Below, one piece after another: positions 25,540 through 33,943 of a stretch of 55,454 nucleotides of DNA (position 1 is its first letter; each line of letters opens with the position of its first letter). Made by a program: the position numbers and the translations under genes. Origin of the DNA: Synergistaceae bacterium (GTDB lineage: Bacteria > Synergistota > Synergistia > Synergistales > Aminobacteriaceae); assembly GCA_031272145.1 (NCBI GenBank), contig JAISUL010000080.1:1-55454 (forward strand). The letters run 5' to 3'. The notes beneath the pieces were generated by a model. It had not been told where the DNA came from. It was given only the letters and a program-made list of their open reading frames with translations, and did no database searches.

Positions 25540-26826
25540 TTAGGATGCTATCTGGAGCAAATGGAACTTCTTCTTGCCGAGCCGGACGAAGAGGTACTGG
25601 CCGCGCAGGAGCCGGTCTTTGCTCAGGGCCTCGGCCTCGTCCGCTACGCGGGCATCGTTTATCGACACTCCTCCCTGCCTTATAGCCCGCCGGGCCTCGC
25701 CCTTGCTCTCGCAGACGCCGCCCGCGGCCAGGACGTCCACGACCTGCGCCGGAAGCGGAATATTGAGCGTCGAAAAGGGCATCTCGTCCTTGAGCAAGGA
25801 CAGGGTCTCCTCCGAGAGGTCGGCCGGCGCGGTCTCGCCGAAGAGGGCGTCGCTCGCCGCGACGACGTTTCGCGCCGCCTCCTCCCCGTGCACTATCGCG
25901 GTGACCTCGCGGGCCAGACGGCGCTGTGCCGTCCTGGCGCTCATGTCCTTGGCGTGGGCCGCCATTACCTCCCCGATCTCGCCCAGGGAGAGGAACGTGA
26001 ACAGCTTCATCAGGCGCTCGACGTCGGCGTCCTCGGAGTTTATCCAGAACTGGTAGAACTTGTAGGGGCTCGTGCGCCTCGGATCAAGCCATACCGCTCC
26101 GCTCTCGGTCTTGCCGAACTTGGAGCCGCTCGACGTGAGCAGCAGGGGCTGGGTCAGGCCGAAGACCTCGCCCCCGGTCGTCTTGCGGACGTACTCGACG
26201 CCGGCCGCAAGGTTGCCCTGCTGGTCGTTGCCCCCCATCTGGAGGCGGCAGCCGTAGGTCTCGTAGAGGTGCCGGAAGTCCATCGACTGAAGGAGCACGT
26301 AGGAAAACTCCGTGTATGAAATGCTCTTGTCCGGGTCGTCGAGGCGGCTCTTGACGTACTCCCGAGCGATCATGGAGTTGACCGTGAAGTGCTTCCCCAC
26401 GTCGCGCAGCACGTCTATGAACGAGAACGTGGAGAGCCAGTCGTAGTTGTTGACCATCAGGGCGGAGTTCGCGCCGCAGTCGAAGTCGAGGAAGCGCGCC
26501 AGCTGCGGCTTGACCCCCTCCATGTTCTTCCGGGCGTCCTCGATGGTGAGCAGGTTGCGCTCCTTGCTCTTGCCGGAGGGGTCGCCGATCAGCCCAGTCC
26601 CTCCGCCCGCGACCGGCACGGGACGGTGCCCGCAGCGCTGAATCCAGGCTAGGGCCATTATCGGGATGAGGTGCCCGACGTGAAGGCTGTCGGCGGTCGG
26701 GTCGAAGCCGATGTAGACGGTCATCATCTCGCTCTTCATAACTTCCTGAAGGCGGTCGGGAGCGCTGCACCACTCGACCATCCCGCGTTCCCTCAGGGTC
26801 TCGTAAGCGTTTTCGGGCACGTGCAT
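25540..26826 (-). CDS. tyrS: Tyrosyl-tRNA synthetase
   Basis: Charges tRNA-Tyr. It has 428 residues, with the HIGH-type motif in YIGFDPTADSLHVGHLIP, the tyrosine pocket QSMDFRHLYETYGCRLQMGGNDQ (split across the strand and helix), the KMSKS equivalent KFGKTESGA, and a C-terminal S4-type RNA-binding domain (RRAIRQGGVSIND). GGAGGG is six bases before ATG 26826. It heads the minus-strand run toward fba and lies just downstream of rnpB. Confidence 0.96.
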   Translation of the reverse strand: MHVPENAYETLRERGMVEWCSAPDRLQEVMKSEMMTVYIGFDPTADSLHVGHLIPIMALAWIQRCGHRPVPVAGGGTGLIGDPSGKSKERNLLTIEDARKNMEGVKPQLARFLDFDCGANSALMVNNYDWLSTFSFIDVLRDVGKHFTVNSMIAREYVKSRLDDPDKSISYTEFSYVLLQSMDFRHLYETYGCRLQMGGNDQQGNLAAGVEYVRKTTGGEVFGLTQPLLLTSSGSKFGKTESGAVWLDPRRTSPYKFYQFWINSEDADVERLMKLFTFLSLGEIGEVMAAHAKDMSARTAQRRLAREVTAIVHGEEAARNVVAASDALFGETAPADLSEETLSLLKDEMPFSTLNIPLPAQVVDVLAAGGVCESKGEARRAIRQGGVSINDARVADEAEALSKDRLLRGQYLFVRLGKKKFHLLQIAS

Positions 26827-26848
26827 GTAAAACCCTCCAATACATATG

Positions 26849-27269
26849 ATGCGAGCGGGTCATAAGCCGGGTTCTGTGCACGGCCATCAGACCGCCGGCG
26901 GCCATTTATCTAGGAAGGGCCTCGCGGCCCTCCTCCGCGTCAACGGCGCTACGCGTCCATGGCGCTCTAGCGTCCGACGCTCTAGCGATCGACCCAAGGG
27001 TCAGCGGGCAGCTTCGTCCCCTTCTATTCGATCTTGCTCCGGATGGGGCTTGCCAAGGGCGCTCCTCGCGGAGCGCCCGGCGGGCCGTCGCCGGTCTCCG
27101 CCTTTTCACCGTAACCTCCTGAACGAGGCCGTTTGTTTTCTGTTGCGCTATCCTTCGGCTTGCGCCGACCGGGCGTTACCCGGCATCCTGCCCTATGGAG
27201 CCCGGACTTTCCTCCGCCGCTGGTGAAGGAAACGAACCCGCGGCAGCGGCCGCCCGACCCACTCGCTGC
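26849..27269 (-). ncRNA. rnpB: RNase P RNA, class A
   Basis: Catalytic RNA that removes tRNA 5' leaders. On the minus strand the universal GAGGAAAGTCCGGGCTCC is present near the 5' end, and the 3' end carries ACAGAACCCGGCTTAT. The first and last segments pair (GCGAGTGGGTC with GACCCGCTCGC) as helix P1, which sets the ends at about 27267 and 26851. About 420 nt fits the family. The interior includes GGAGCAAGATCGAATAG, matching the conserved GGAGCAAG.CCAAATAG region. Confidence 0.96.
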
Positions 27270-27272
27270 TAA

Positions 27273-27281
27273 AGTATATCA
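27273..27281 (-). promoter_or_regulatory. Extended -10 promoter of rnpB
   Basis: TGATATACT on the minus strand has TG-N-TATACT. Transcription would start at about 27266, agreeing with the 5' end predicted from helix P1. No good -35 hexamer is visible. Confidence 0.6.
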
Positions 27282-27287
27282 TACGGG

Positions 27288-27316
27288 TTGACTAGCGCGC
27301 GTTTATAATATAAAAT
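27288..27316 (+). promoter_or_regulatory. Promoter of the tRNA-Leu gene
   Basis: TTGACT (27288-27293) and TAAAAT (27311-27316) with a 17-base spacer stand 30 bases before tRNA-Leu. A TATAAT at 27304-27309 is also present but only ten bases from TTGACT. Confidence 0.6.
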
Positions 27317-27346
27317 CTCCTTGCTTCGGTTGCCAACGACGCGCTC

Positions 27347-27432
27347 GCCGGGGTGGCGGAATGGTAGACGCAGTGGACTCAAAATCCACCGGGGGCAACC
27401 TCATGGGAGTTCGAGTCTCCCCCCCGGCACCA
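27347..27432 (+). tRNA. tRNA-Leu (anticodon CAA), CCA encoded
   Basis: Acceptor GCCGGGG pairs with CCCCGGC, D-arm TGGCGGAATGGTAGACGC, anticodon stem GTGGA/TCCAC with loop CTCAAAA (anticodon CAA), a long class II variable arm, and T-arm GGGAG TTCGAGT CTCCC. The 3' ACCA is encoded. It reads the TTG leucine codon and is 32 bases before mnmG, probably cotranscribed. Confidence 0.96.
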
Positions 27433-27464
27433 ACAGCAACTGAGGCGCAGGGAGAGCAAAGAAG

Positions 27465-29372
27465 ATGTTTTCTAAAAGTTACGAAGTGATAGTCATAGGC
27501 GGAGGGCACGCCGGCTGCGAGGCTGCTCTCGCGTCGGCCCGAATGGGGCGGCGCACCCTCATGCTCAACCACAACATTGACAACACGGCGATGATGCCGT
27601 GCAACCCATCTATAGGAGGCCCGGCGAAGGGGCACCTCGTGCGCGAGGTCAGCGCCCTGGGCGGCGAACAGGCCCGCGCCGCCGACGCCTCCGCGCTCAT
27701 GATCCGGTGGCTGAACACGTCCAAAGGGGCAGCGGTGCGGGCGCTCCGCGCTCAGTGCGACCCCAAGGCGTACTCGGCTCACTACCTCTGGCAGCTCCAG
27801 ACCGCCGAGAACCTCGACCTGCATCAGGACGAGGCGGTGGCGCTTCTGCTCCGCGGGACGTCGGTCGCCGGGGTGGAGACGAGGCACGGGGTAATCTATG
27901 AGGCGCGGGCCGTCGTGCTGTGCTCCGGGGTGTACGGGGGCGGGGTGGTGCACATCGGGGACGTGGAGTTCCCCTCCGGCCCCATGGGGCAGTCGCCGAC
28001 GCCAAGGTTCTTCGACTCCCTCCGCTCCCTCGGCCTGGGGGCAGCCGGCCCCTTGAGGATCGGGCGGATGAGGACTGACACGACCCCGCGCCTCAACATC
28101 GACACGATAGACCTCTCCTTGGCCAGGCCGCAGCGCTCGGAGGAGGCGCCCCTCGCCTTCGACGTATGGGGCGTGAAGAGGCGCTTTGACGCCAACGGCT
28201 ACGCCTGCTGGTTCTCGCACACCACGCCGGAGACCCACGAGGTCATCGCGGCCAACATCCACCGCTCGCCTCTGTACACGGGCAAGATAAGCACGCTCGG
28301 CCCCCGCTACTGCCCGTCCATAGAGGACAAGTTCCTCAAGTTTCCCGACAGGCAGACGCACCCGATAGTCTTCGAGCCTATAAGCCCTCGGTCGAAGGAG
28401 GTCTACGTCCAAAATTTCTCGACCGGGCTGCCCTACGACGTGCAGGTCGCGCTCGTGAGGACTCTGCCGGGCTGCCGGGACGCGAAGATAATCAAGCCTG
28501 GCTACGCGATAGAGTACTTCTACATCCCTCCCGAACAGATGGCCCCGACCCTTGAGAACAAGGAGCTCGCCGGGTTTTTCTGCGCAGGGCAGGTCAACGG
28601 CACGTCGGGCTACGAGGAGGCGGCGGCCCAGGGTCTGCTGGCCGGGATAAACGCGGCGCTGGCGGCGAGGGACGAGGAGCAAATCGTCCTGTCGAGGAGC
28701 GAGGCGTACCTCGGAGTGCTGGTGGACGACCTGACCACCAAGAGCACGAACGAGCCGTACCGAATGCTCACGAGCCGCTGCGAGCACCGCCTGCTTATGA
28801 GGCACGACAACGCGGACAGGAGGCTTACGCCGATTGGCCGGCGCGTCGGCCTCGTGGACGACGCGCGGTGGGACGCGGCGCGCCGCAGGTGGGAGCGCGA
28901 GGACGCGGAGATGGAGCGCCTGAGCGAGACGCGCGTCCCGCCGACGGCAGACCGTCTGGCCGAGGTCAACGAGGCGCTCGTCAACGCCGGAGCGACGCCC
29001 ATAGACGCGCCGGTGCACGCCTCAGTCCTGCTGAAGAGGAACCTCCCCTACTCTCTGGTCGAGCCTCTGTGCCCGCCCCTCGATCCGGCTGCCGTGCTCG
29101 ACGAGGACGAGGCGTTTTACGTCGAGACCGAGCTGCGGTACTCCGGCTACATCGCGAGGCAGGAGAAGGCGGCGGCGCGCATGGCGAACATGGACAGGGT
29201 TCTGATCCCGGCGGACTTCGACTACCGGGCGATGAGCAGCCTGTCGGCGGAGAGCGCGCAGAAGCTGGCGCACTTCCGCCCGCGCTCGCTCGGGGCCGCG
29301 CTCAGAATATCCGGAGTCACGCCTGCCGACGTGGAGCTTCTTTCCGTTGCGATAAGAGCGGCCAGGCGATGA
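27465..29372 (+). CDS. mnmG: tRNA uridine-5-carboxymethylaminomethyl modification enzyme MnmG
   Basis: FAD protein that, with MnmE, modifies the wobble uridine of several tRNAs. The FAD loop is VIVIGGGHAGCEAALASARMG, then MPCNPSIGGPAKGHLVREV, with the catalytic region NGTSGYEEAAAQG and GLVDDARW further on. It has 635 residues, full length, ending in the helical MnmE-interaction domain (RELRYSGYIARQ-type motif, here TELRYSGYIARQEK). It starts 32 bases after tRNA-Leu. The stop overlaps the next gene's ATG. Confidence 0.97.
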   Translation: MFSKSYEVIVIGGGHAGCEAALASARMGRRTLMLNHNIDNTAMMPCNPSIGGPAKGHLVREVSALGGEQARAADASALMIRWLNTSKGAAVRALRAQCDPKAYSAHYLWQLQTAENLDLHQDEAVALLLRGTSVAGVETRHGVIYEARAVVLCSGVYGGGVVHIGDVEFPSGPMGQSPTPRFFDSLRSLGLGAAGPLRIGRMRTDTTPRLNIDTIDLSLARPQRSEEAPLAFDVWGVKRRFDANGYACWFSHTTPETHEVIAANIHRSPLYTGKISTLGPRYCPSIEDKFLKFPDRQTHPIVFEPISPRSKEVYVQNFSTGLPYDVQVALVRTLPGCRDAKIIKPGYAIEYFYIPPEQMAPTLENKELAGFFCAGQVNGTSGYEEAAAQGLLAGINAALAARDEEQIVLSRSEAYLGVLVDDLTTKSTNEPYRMLTSRCEHRLLMRHDNADRRLTPIGRRVGLVDDARWDAARRRWEREDAEMERLSETRVPPTADRLAEVNEALVNAGATPIDAPVHASVLLKRNLPYSLVEPLCPPLDPAAVLDEDEAFYVETELRYSGYIARQEKAAARMANMDRVLIPADFDYRAMSSLSAESAQKLAHFRPRSLGAALRISGVTPADVELLSVAIRAARR

Positions 29373-29845
29373 ACGGCGACCAGGCGCGTCCGCTTCTGGC
29401 CTTCATCGGCGGCGCGATGCCTGACCCGACGGAGCGTTCAAAGCTCGCCGGGGCGGAGAGGCGCTGGTCTGAACTGGTGGGCACGGCGCTGGCTGCGCGC
29501 TCTGCGCCGGTGGACGTGGCCGGCGGGGAGCTGCTCGTCGCGGCGAGCAGCGCGGGCGCGGCCAAGCGCCTCGAGATGATGAGCGGCTCGCTGGCGAGGG
29601 CACTGCGCGAGCGCTTGGGGCTCGGCGTGGACAGAGTGCGAATAGCGGTGGGGAAGCTTCCGCTGAAGGCAGCCCCCCCGCCCCCGGCCTGGCCGCGCCG
29701 AAGGTCGAGTATCGCCGTGCCGGAGTCCGAGGTGGAGGAGCTGGCTCGGCAGAGGCTGAAGGAGTTCCCTGATTTGCCAAAGGACGCGGCGGAGGCCATC
29801 TCGCGGCTGGAGCTGTTCCTGTCGCGGCGCAGGTCGAGTTGGTGA
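29369..29845 (+). CDS. DUF721 (DciA-like) protein
   Basis: Small basic protein of 158 residues. The segment RRWSELVGTALAARSAPVDVAGGELLVAASSAGAAKRLEMM is the DUF721 pattern (WxxxVG...A.hs.P....g.L.v...s..w..eL). Members include DciA, the helicase operator of many bacteria, but the strand-rich core here is short, so replication function is not certain. ATG 29369 overlaps the mnmG stop by four bases. The C-terminal half is a Pro-rich linker and a charged helix. Confidence 0.7.
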   Translation: MNGDQARPLLAFIGGAMPDPTERSKLAGAERRWSELVGTALAARSAPVDVAGGELLVAASSAGAAKRLEMMSGSLARALRERLGLGVDRVRIAVGKLPLKAAPPPPAWPRRRSSIAVPESEVEELARQRLKEFPDLPKDAAEAISRLELFLSRRRSSW

Positions 29846-29847
29846 AA

Positions 29848-29876
29848 CAGGGGGCAGCTTATGCCTGCCCCCTGCG
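29848..29876. terminator. Bidirectional hairpin between converging genes
   Basis: CAGGGGGCAG and CTGCCCCCTG form a ten-pair stem with a short loop between the DUF721 gene and the converging dctM. Short T-rich stretches flank it on the minus strand (TTTT). Confidence 0.7.
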
Positions 29877-29885
29877 CTAAGAAAA

Positions 29886-31181
29886 TTACCCCAGCCTCAG
29901 AAGCCTCGGAAGGAACGTCGTCAGAGACGGGAAGACGCAGAGCACCGCCAGGGCGATGACAGCCGCGACTATCAGCGGGATGGCCGGCTTGGCTATGTCC
30001 TCCATCGTCAGGTTGCTCAGGCGCGCTCCGACGAACAGGTTCACCGCCACGGGCGGCGTCACCTGGCCTATCGCGAGGTTCACCGTCATCATCACGCCGA
30101 ACCATATCGGGTCCCATCCGAGCGTCCTTATGATGGGCATAAGGATCGGCAGGAAGATGTACATTATCGAGTTCGCGTCGAGCAGCATCCCGGCGAAGAG
30201 CAGGATGACGTTTATCATCAGGAGGATTATGGTCGGGTTGCTGGAGACGCTCAGCAGCATGTTGGCTATCTTGTCGATGAGGCCGACCGTCGCGCCGAGC
30301 CATGAGTAGAGCCCCGCGCAAGCCACGACCAGCATGACCACTGCCGTAGATATGACGCTCTCCTTCAGGATGTCGTAGAGCACGCGGAAGCTCAGGGTTC
30401 TGTAGATCACAAGGCCGACGAACAGACCGTAGAAGACCGCGACCGCCGCCGCCTCTGTGGGGGTGAAAATCCCGCCGTAGATGCCGCCGAGGATTATGAC
30501 CGGCGTCATGAGGCCCCAGAATGCGTCGCCCAAGGACTTCAGCACGACCTTGGCGCTGCCCCTCGGCTGCCCCCTGTAGCCGTGCCTGCGGCTGATCAGG
30601 TAGACCGCGACGCACAGGAAGCCTGCGACGATTATGCCAGGGATGACGCCCGCCGCGAACATGGCCCCCACGGACTGCTGCATTATGTCGCCGTAGACTA
30701 TGAAGGATATGGAGGGAGGGATAATGATCGCAAGCCCCGACGCCACCGATACCGTGGCGGTAGCGAAGGCCTTGTCGTAGCCGGCGTCCGCCATGCTCGG
30801 GATCAGGATGAGGCCAAGGGCCGCGACCGTGGCGGGGCCGGAGCCGCTGACCGCGCCCCAGAACGCCGCCACTATGACCGTCGCGACGGCGAGGCCGCCG
30901 GTCACGTCGCCCACGGCCTGCTTGATCAGGGCCACGATGCGCTCGGCTATGCCGACCTTCTCCATTATTATTCCGGCGAGTATGAAGAACGGTATGGCCA
31001 GCAGCGGGAACTTCGCTATGCCGGCGTAGAAGCTGTAGGACAGCATCTGGTAGCCCATGTCCCAGAACCACACCACGACTATGGTCGCGGTGCCAAGAGC
31101 CACCCCTATGGGCACGCGCACTATGAGCGGGACAAGGAACAGGGCGAGAGTCCAGAAAACGGGGTCTTGAATCAAAGCCAC
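29886..31181 (-). CDS. TRAP transporter large permease DctM (second system)
   Basis: A large 431-residue permease with about 12 helices. Features: [79 protein letters not shown] and LAIGQVTPPVAVNLFVGARLS. The last motif (TPPVAVNLFV) differs from the first system's [10 protein letters not shown], a position that often tracks subfamily. It is last in the order dctP-dctQ-dctM, with 15 bases after dctQ. Confidence 0.95.
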   Translation of the reverse strand: MALIQDPVFWTLALFLVPLIVRVPIGVALGTATIVVVWFWDMGYQMLSYSFYAGIAKFPLLAIPFFILAGIIMEKVGIAERIVALIKQAVGDVTGGLAVATVIVAAFWGAVSGSGPATVAALGLILIPSMADAGYDKAFATATVSVASGLAIIIPPSISFIVYGDIMQQSVGAMFAAGVIPGIIVAGFLCVAVYLISRRHGYRGQPRGSAKVVLKSLGDAFWGLMTPVIILGGIYGGIFTPTEAAAVAVFYGLFVGLVIYRTLSFRVLYDILKESVISTAVVMLVVACAGLYSWLGATVGLIDKIANMLLSVSSNPTIILLMINVILLFAGMLLDANSIMYIFLPILMPIIRTLGWDPIWFGVMMTVNLAIGQVTPPVAVNLFVGARLSNLTMEDIAKPAIPLIVAAVIALAVLCVFPSLTTFLPRLLRLG

Positions 31182-31196
31182 AGTCCGCGCCCCCCT

Positions 31197-31667
31197 TTAG
31201 TAGGTTCCCTCGCGCATTGTCTTGGCGAAGGCCTGTATTATCCTAACGATGATCAGAACGGAGAACACCGGAACCCCCGCCGAGTACACCACGGTCGGGA
31301 TGCCCAGCGCCTCAGAGACCACGCTGAGCTCGATCTCGTCCATGACCTGAATGCTCCCCAGCCACACCATGAGGGCGAAGAAGAAGACGCACATCGCGTT
31401 TGCGATGCAGCAGCTGAGCTTTTTCAGCGGACGCGGCATGAGGTCGTAAATAAACGTCATCGCGAGGTGGGAGTTCGTGCGGAAGGCTATGGACGTCCCC
31501 AGCAGGACTATCCACACAAACATGCTGACGGTTATCTCTTCGGTGAAGGCGAGAGGGTAAATTATGACGTAGCGCGTGAGGACGTTTATGAACGTCACCG
31601 TGACCATGACCGCCAGAGCCAGGGCTCCGACGATCTCCTCGAAATGGTCAGCAATTTTTCTAAGCAC
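31197..31667 (-). CDS. TRAP transporter small membrane subunit DctQ (second system)
   Basis: A 156-residue, four-helix DctQ. It opens with MLRKIADHFEEIVGALALAVMV, then the conserved FTEEITVSMFVWIVLLGTSIAF and NSHLAMTFIYDLMP. It lies downstream of an intercistronic hairpin that separates it from its binding-protein gene. Confidence 0.92.
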   Translation of the reverse strand: MLRKIADHFEEIVGALALAVMVTVTFINVLTRYVIIYPLAFTEEITVSMFVWIVLLGTSIAFRTNSHLAMTFIYDLMPRPLKKLSCCIANAMCVFFFALMVWLGSIQVMDEIELSVVSEALGIPTVVYSAGVPVFSVLIIVRIIQAFAKTMREGTY

Positions 31668-31689
31668 ATCGATAACCTCCGATAAAGCC

Positions 31690-31732
31690 GGGCCTGGGGG
31701 CGCAGTATAAAAAACAAGCGCGCCCCCGGCCC
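31690..31732 (-). promoter_or_regulatory. Intercistronic hairpin between dctP and dctQ
   Basis: GGGCC plus GGGGGCGC (one bulged T) pairs with GCGCCCCC and GGCCC around an AT-rich loop. No long U run follows on the minus strand. Such hairpins usually protect the upstream message or cause partial termination, raising binding protein over membrane subunits. Confidence 0.65.
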
Positions 31733-31748
31733 TGCTTTCTTTGCTTTT

Positions 31749-32849
31749 TTACTTGGCCACGGCGGCCATGTCCTCCTGAGCGGCCTTGATCAGGTCGGCG
31801 CCGATCTTGTCGCGCCACGAGTCGATGACAGTGGCGGTCAGGTCGACGAACTGCTTGGTCTCCTCCGGCGTGAGGTTGGTCACGGTCATGCCGACCCTGG
31901 CCATCTCGGCGTTCCAGTCGTGGATGGGGGCGTCGCCGTCCTTGCCGATGCTCTTCAGGAACTCAAGCTGCGCTGCCCCGCCGACCTCGTCCACTCCCAC
32001 GCGGGCCAGGGCGATCTGGTACTTCGCGGCGTCCTGAGCGGCCTTGAGAATAAGCTCCTGGTCCTCGGCGCTAAAGGACTTCCAAACCGCCGGGTTCACG
32101 ACGAACATGGTCGGGTCGCCCATGTAGTGCCAGTTGGTGACGAACTTGTTGAACTCGTATATCTTGACAGGGAAGAACGTGTTGATCGGGTTCTCCTGCC
32201 CGTCGATCGTGCCCTGCTGGAGGGCGGACATCGTGTCGCTCCAGGGCATGGCCACGGGGTTGGAGCCAAGGGCCTTGAACGTGTCGAGGAAGAGCTGGCT
32301 GCCTACGACGCGGAGCTTCAGGCCCTGAAGGTCGGCGGGAACCCTTATCTCCTTCTTGCTGTTCGTGAGCTCGCGGAAGCCGTTCTCGCCGAAGCAGAGG
32401 AACTTGCCACCCTTGTCGTCGATGGCCTTGGCTATCAGCTTCCCGGCCTTGCCGTTGGTGATCGCGTCAAGCGCCTTGTAGCGGTCGGGCTGGCCCGACA
32501 TAAAAAATGGAAGGGCGAACAGGTTGAGCTCCGGAACCTGAGGGGAGTAGTTGATCGTGGACTGGCAGGCGAAGTCTATGGTGCCGTTGCGGAGGAGCAT
32601 GAAGGCGTTCGTCTGCTTGCCGACGGTGAGCTGCGCGTTGAAGTAGGGCTTGATGTTGATCTTGCCGCCGCTGCGCTCGCGCACCAGGTCGGTGAAATAC
32701 TGGGCGCCCATTCCCCAGCCCGTGCCGCTGCTGGGCACCAGGTCGAGCTTGTACTCGTCCTTGTACGCAGCCGCACTAGCCACGTCTGCTGCGGACACGA
32801 CCAAAACGGCCGCCAACGCTAAAAGCAAACACCTACCGAACTTCATCAT
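31749..32849 (-). CDS. TRAP transporter substrate-binding protein DctP (second system)
   Basis: Periplasmic receptor, 366 residues from ATG 32849 (MMKFGRCLLLALAAVLVV, signal peptide ending SAAA). AAGGAGG is ten bases upstream; an in-frame start 33 bases earlier has no better site. The fold is visible in DLVRERSGGKINIKPYFNAQL, LPFFMSG, FRELTNSKKEIRVPADLQGLKLRVVGS split over two strands, and SALQQGTIDGQENPINTF. It is longer than the first system's DctP by about 40 residues. Ligand unknown. Confidence 0.93.
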   Translation of the reverse strand: MMKFGRCLLLALAAVLVVSAADVASAAAYKDEYKLDLVPSSGTGWGMGAQYFTDLVRERSGGKINIKPYFNAQLTVGKQTNAFMLLRNGTIDFACQSTINYSPQVPELNLFALPFFMSGQPDRYKALDAITNGKAGKLIAKAIDDKGGKFLCFGENGFRELTNSKKEIRVPADLQGLKLRVVGSQLFLDTFKALGSNPVAMPWSDTMSALQQGTIDGQENPINTFFPVKIYEFNKFVTNWHYMGDPTMFVVNPAVWKSFSAEDQELILKAAQDAAKYQIALARVGVDEVGGAAQLEFLKSIGKDGDAPIHDWNAEMARVGMTVTNLTPEETKQFVDLTATVIDSWRDKIGADLIKAAQEDMAAVAK

Positions 32850-32861
32850 AACCGACCATCC

Positions 32862-32897
32862 TCCTTGGGGGTTTAGCCCCAACGCCCGGCTATCGGG
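32862..32897 (-). promoter_or_regulatory. Leader hairpins over the dctP ribosome site
   Basis: On the minus strand CGCCCG-ATAGC-CGGGCG (32882-32897) is followed by TTGGGG-CTAAA-CCCCCAA, whose 3' arm abuts AAGGAGG. The second stem could partly hide the ribosome site of dctP. No known riboswitch class is recognised. Confidence 0.45.
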
Positions 32898-32921
32898 CGT
32901 AAATTTTGAACCGCGTCCCGA

Positions 32922-32930
32922 ATTATAGCA
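32922..32930 (-). promoter_or_regulatory. Extended -10 promoter for the second TRAP operon
   Basis: TGCTATAAT on the minus strand is a full extended -10 (TG-N-TATAAT). The sequence 17 bases upstream (GTATTT) is a poor -35. Confidence 0.6.
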
Positions 32931-33004
32931 CAGAGGAAATGAGTAAATACCGTATTGCGGCGCGAGTAGCGCTGAAGTATCCTAATAGAAAGGGGGCGCT
33001 AGCC

Positions 33005-33943
33005 ATGGACAAAAACGCGGTCATTTACGTCGCAGGTCACAGAGGCCTAGTGGGCAGCGCGATACTCAGGCGGCTCGTCGCTGGCGGCTTCACGAACCTG
33101 ACTACCCGAACCAGCTCGGAGCTCGACCTCCGCGACGGGGCGGCGGCACGGGACTTCTTCTCCTCGGAGAGGCCGGAGTACGTCTTTCTGGCCGCGGCGA
33201 GGGTCGGGGGCATACTCGCGAACAGCGAGCGCCCGGCGGACTTCATCTACGACAACCTTATGATCGAGGCAAACGTCATTCACGCGGCATGGGCGAGCGG
33301 AGTCCGCAAGCTGCTCTTCCTCGGAAGCTCGTGCATCTACCCGCGCGACGCGGCGCAGCCCATACGCGAGGACGCCCTGATGACCGGGCCTCTGGAGCCG
33401 ACGAACTCGGCCTACGCCACGGCGAAGATAGCGGGCATAGCCCTCTGCCAGGCCTACAACCGGCAGCGAGGGACGAACTTCATATCGGTGATGCCGACGA
33501 ACCTCTACGGCCCAAACGACAACTTCGACCCGGAGAGCTCTCACGTGCTCCCGGCGATGATCCGAAAGTTCCACGAGGCCAAGGCGGAGGGGCGCAAGAC
33601 CGTCACGCTCTGGGGCACGGGCAGGCCGAGGCGGGAGTTCCTCCACGCGGACGACCTCGCCGACGCGTGCGTGTTCCTGATGGAGCGTCACGACGGCTCG
33701 CGCCTGGTCAACATCGGGACGGGCGAGGATGTCACAATAAAGGAGCTTGCCGAGATGGTGAGCCGGACGGTCGGCTACGGCGGAGCGGTCGAGTGGGACG
33801 AGTCGAAGCCCGACGGCACGCCGAGGAAGCTGCTCGACGTGTCCTTCCTGAGGGGCCTGGGCTGGCGGCACAAAATCGAGCTGGATGACGGGATAGGGAG
33901 AACGTATGAGGCGTTCCTAGCGGACGGGGGACGGGCAGCGTGA
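33005..33943 (+). CDS. fcl: GDP-L-fucose synthase
   Basis: NADPH-dependent epimerase/reductase making GDP-L-fucose from GDP-4-keto-6-deoxymannose. ATG 33005 gives the typical start MDKNAVIYVAGHRGLVGSA (dinucleotide loop GHRGLVG). Further motifs are FLGSSCIYPR, NSAYATAKIAG (catalytic Tyr and Lys), SVMPTNLYGPNDNF and WGTGRPRREFLHADDLA. It has 312 residues, full length. gmd is not in the window. A fucose-containing surface glycan is implied. A weak TTGCGG-17-TATCCT promoter is possible upstream (32955-32983). Confidence 0.95.
   Translation: MDKNAVIYVAGHRGLVGSAILRRLVAGGFTNLTTRTSSELDLRDGAAARDFFSSERPEYVFLAAARVGGILANSERPADFIYDNLMIEANVIHAAWASGVRKLLFLGSSCIYPRDAAQPIREDALMTGPLEPTNSAYATAKIAGIALCQAYNRQRGTNFISVMPTNLYGPNDNFDPESSHVLPAMIRKFHEAKAEGRKTVTLWGTGRPRREFLHADDLADACVFLMERHDGSRLVNIGTGEDVTIKELAEMVSRTVGYGGAVEWDESKPDGTPRKLLDVSFLRGLGWRHKIELDDGIGRTYEAFLADGGRAA

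Noticed and set aside
27288-27309. TTGACT with TATAAT 10 bases later as the tRNA promoter
   Set aside because: Spacer is too short; TAAAAT at 27311-27316 gives 17 bases.
27303-29018. Minus-strand 571-codon open frame opposite mnmG
   Set aside because: MnmG is unmistakable on the plus strand; the opposite frame is a shadow typical of GC-rich genes.
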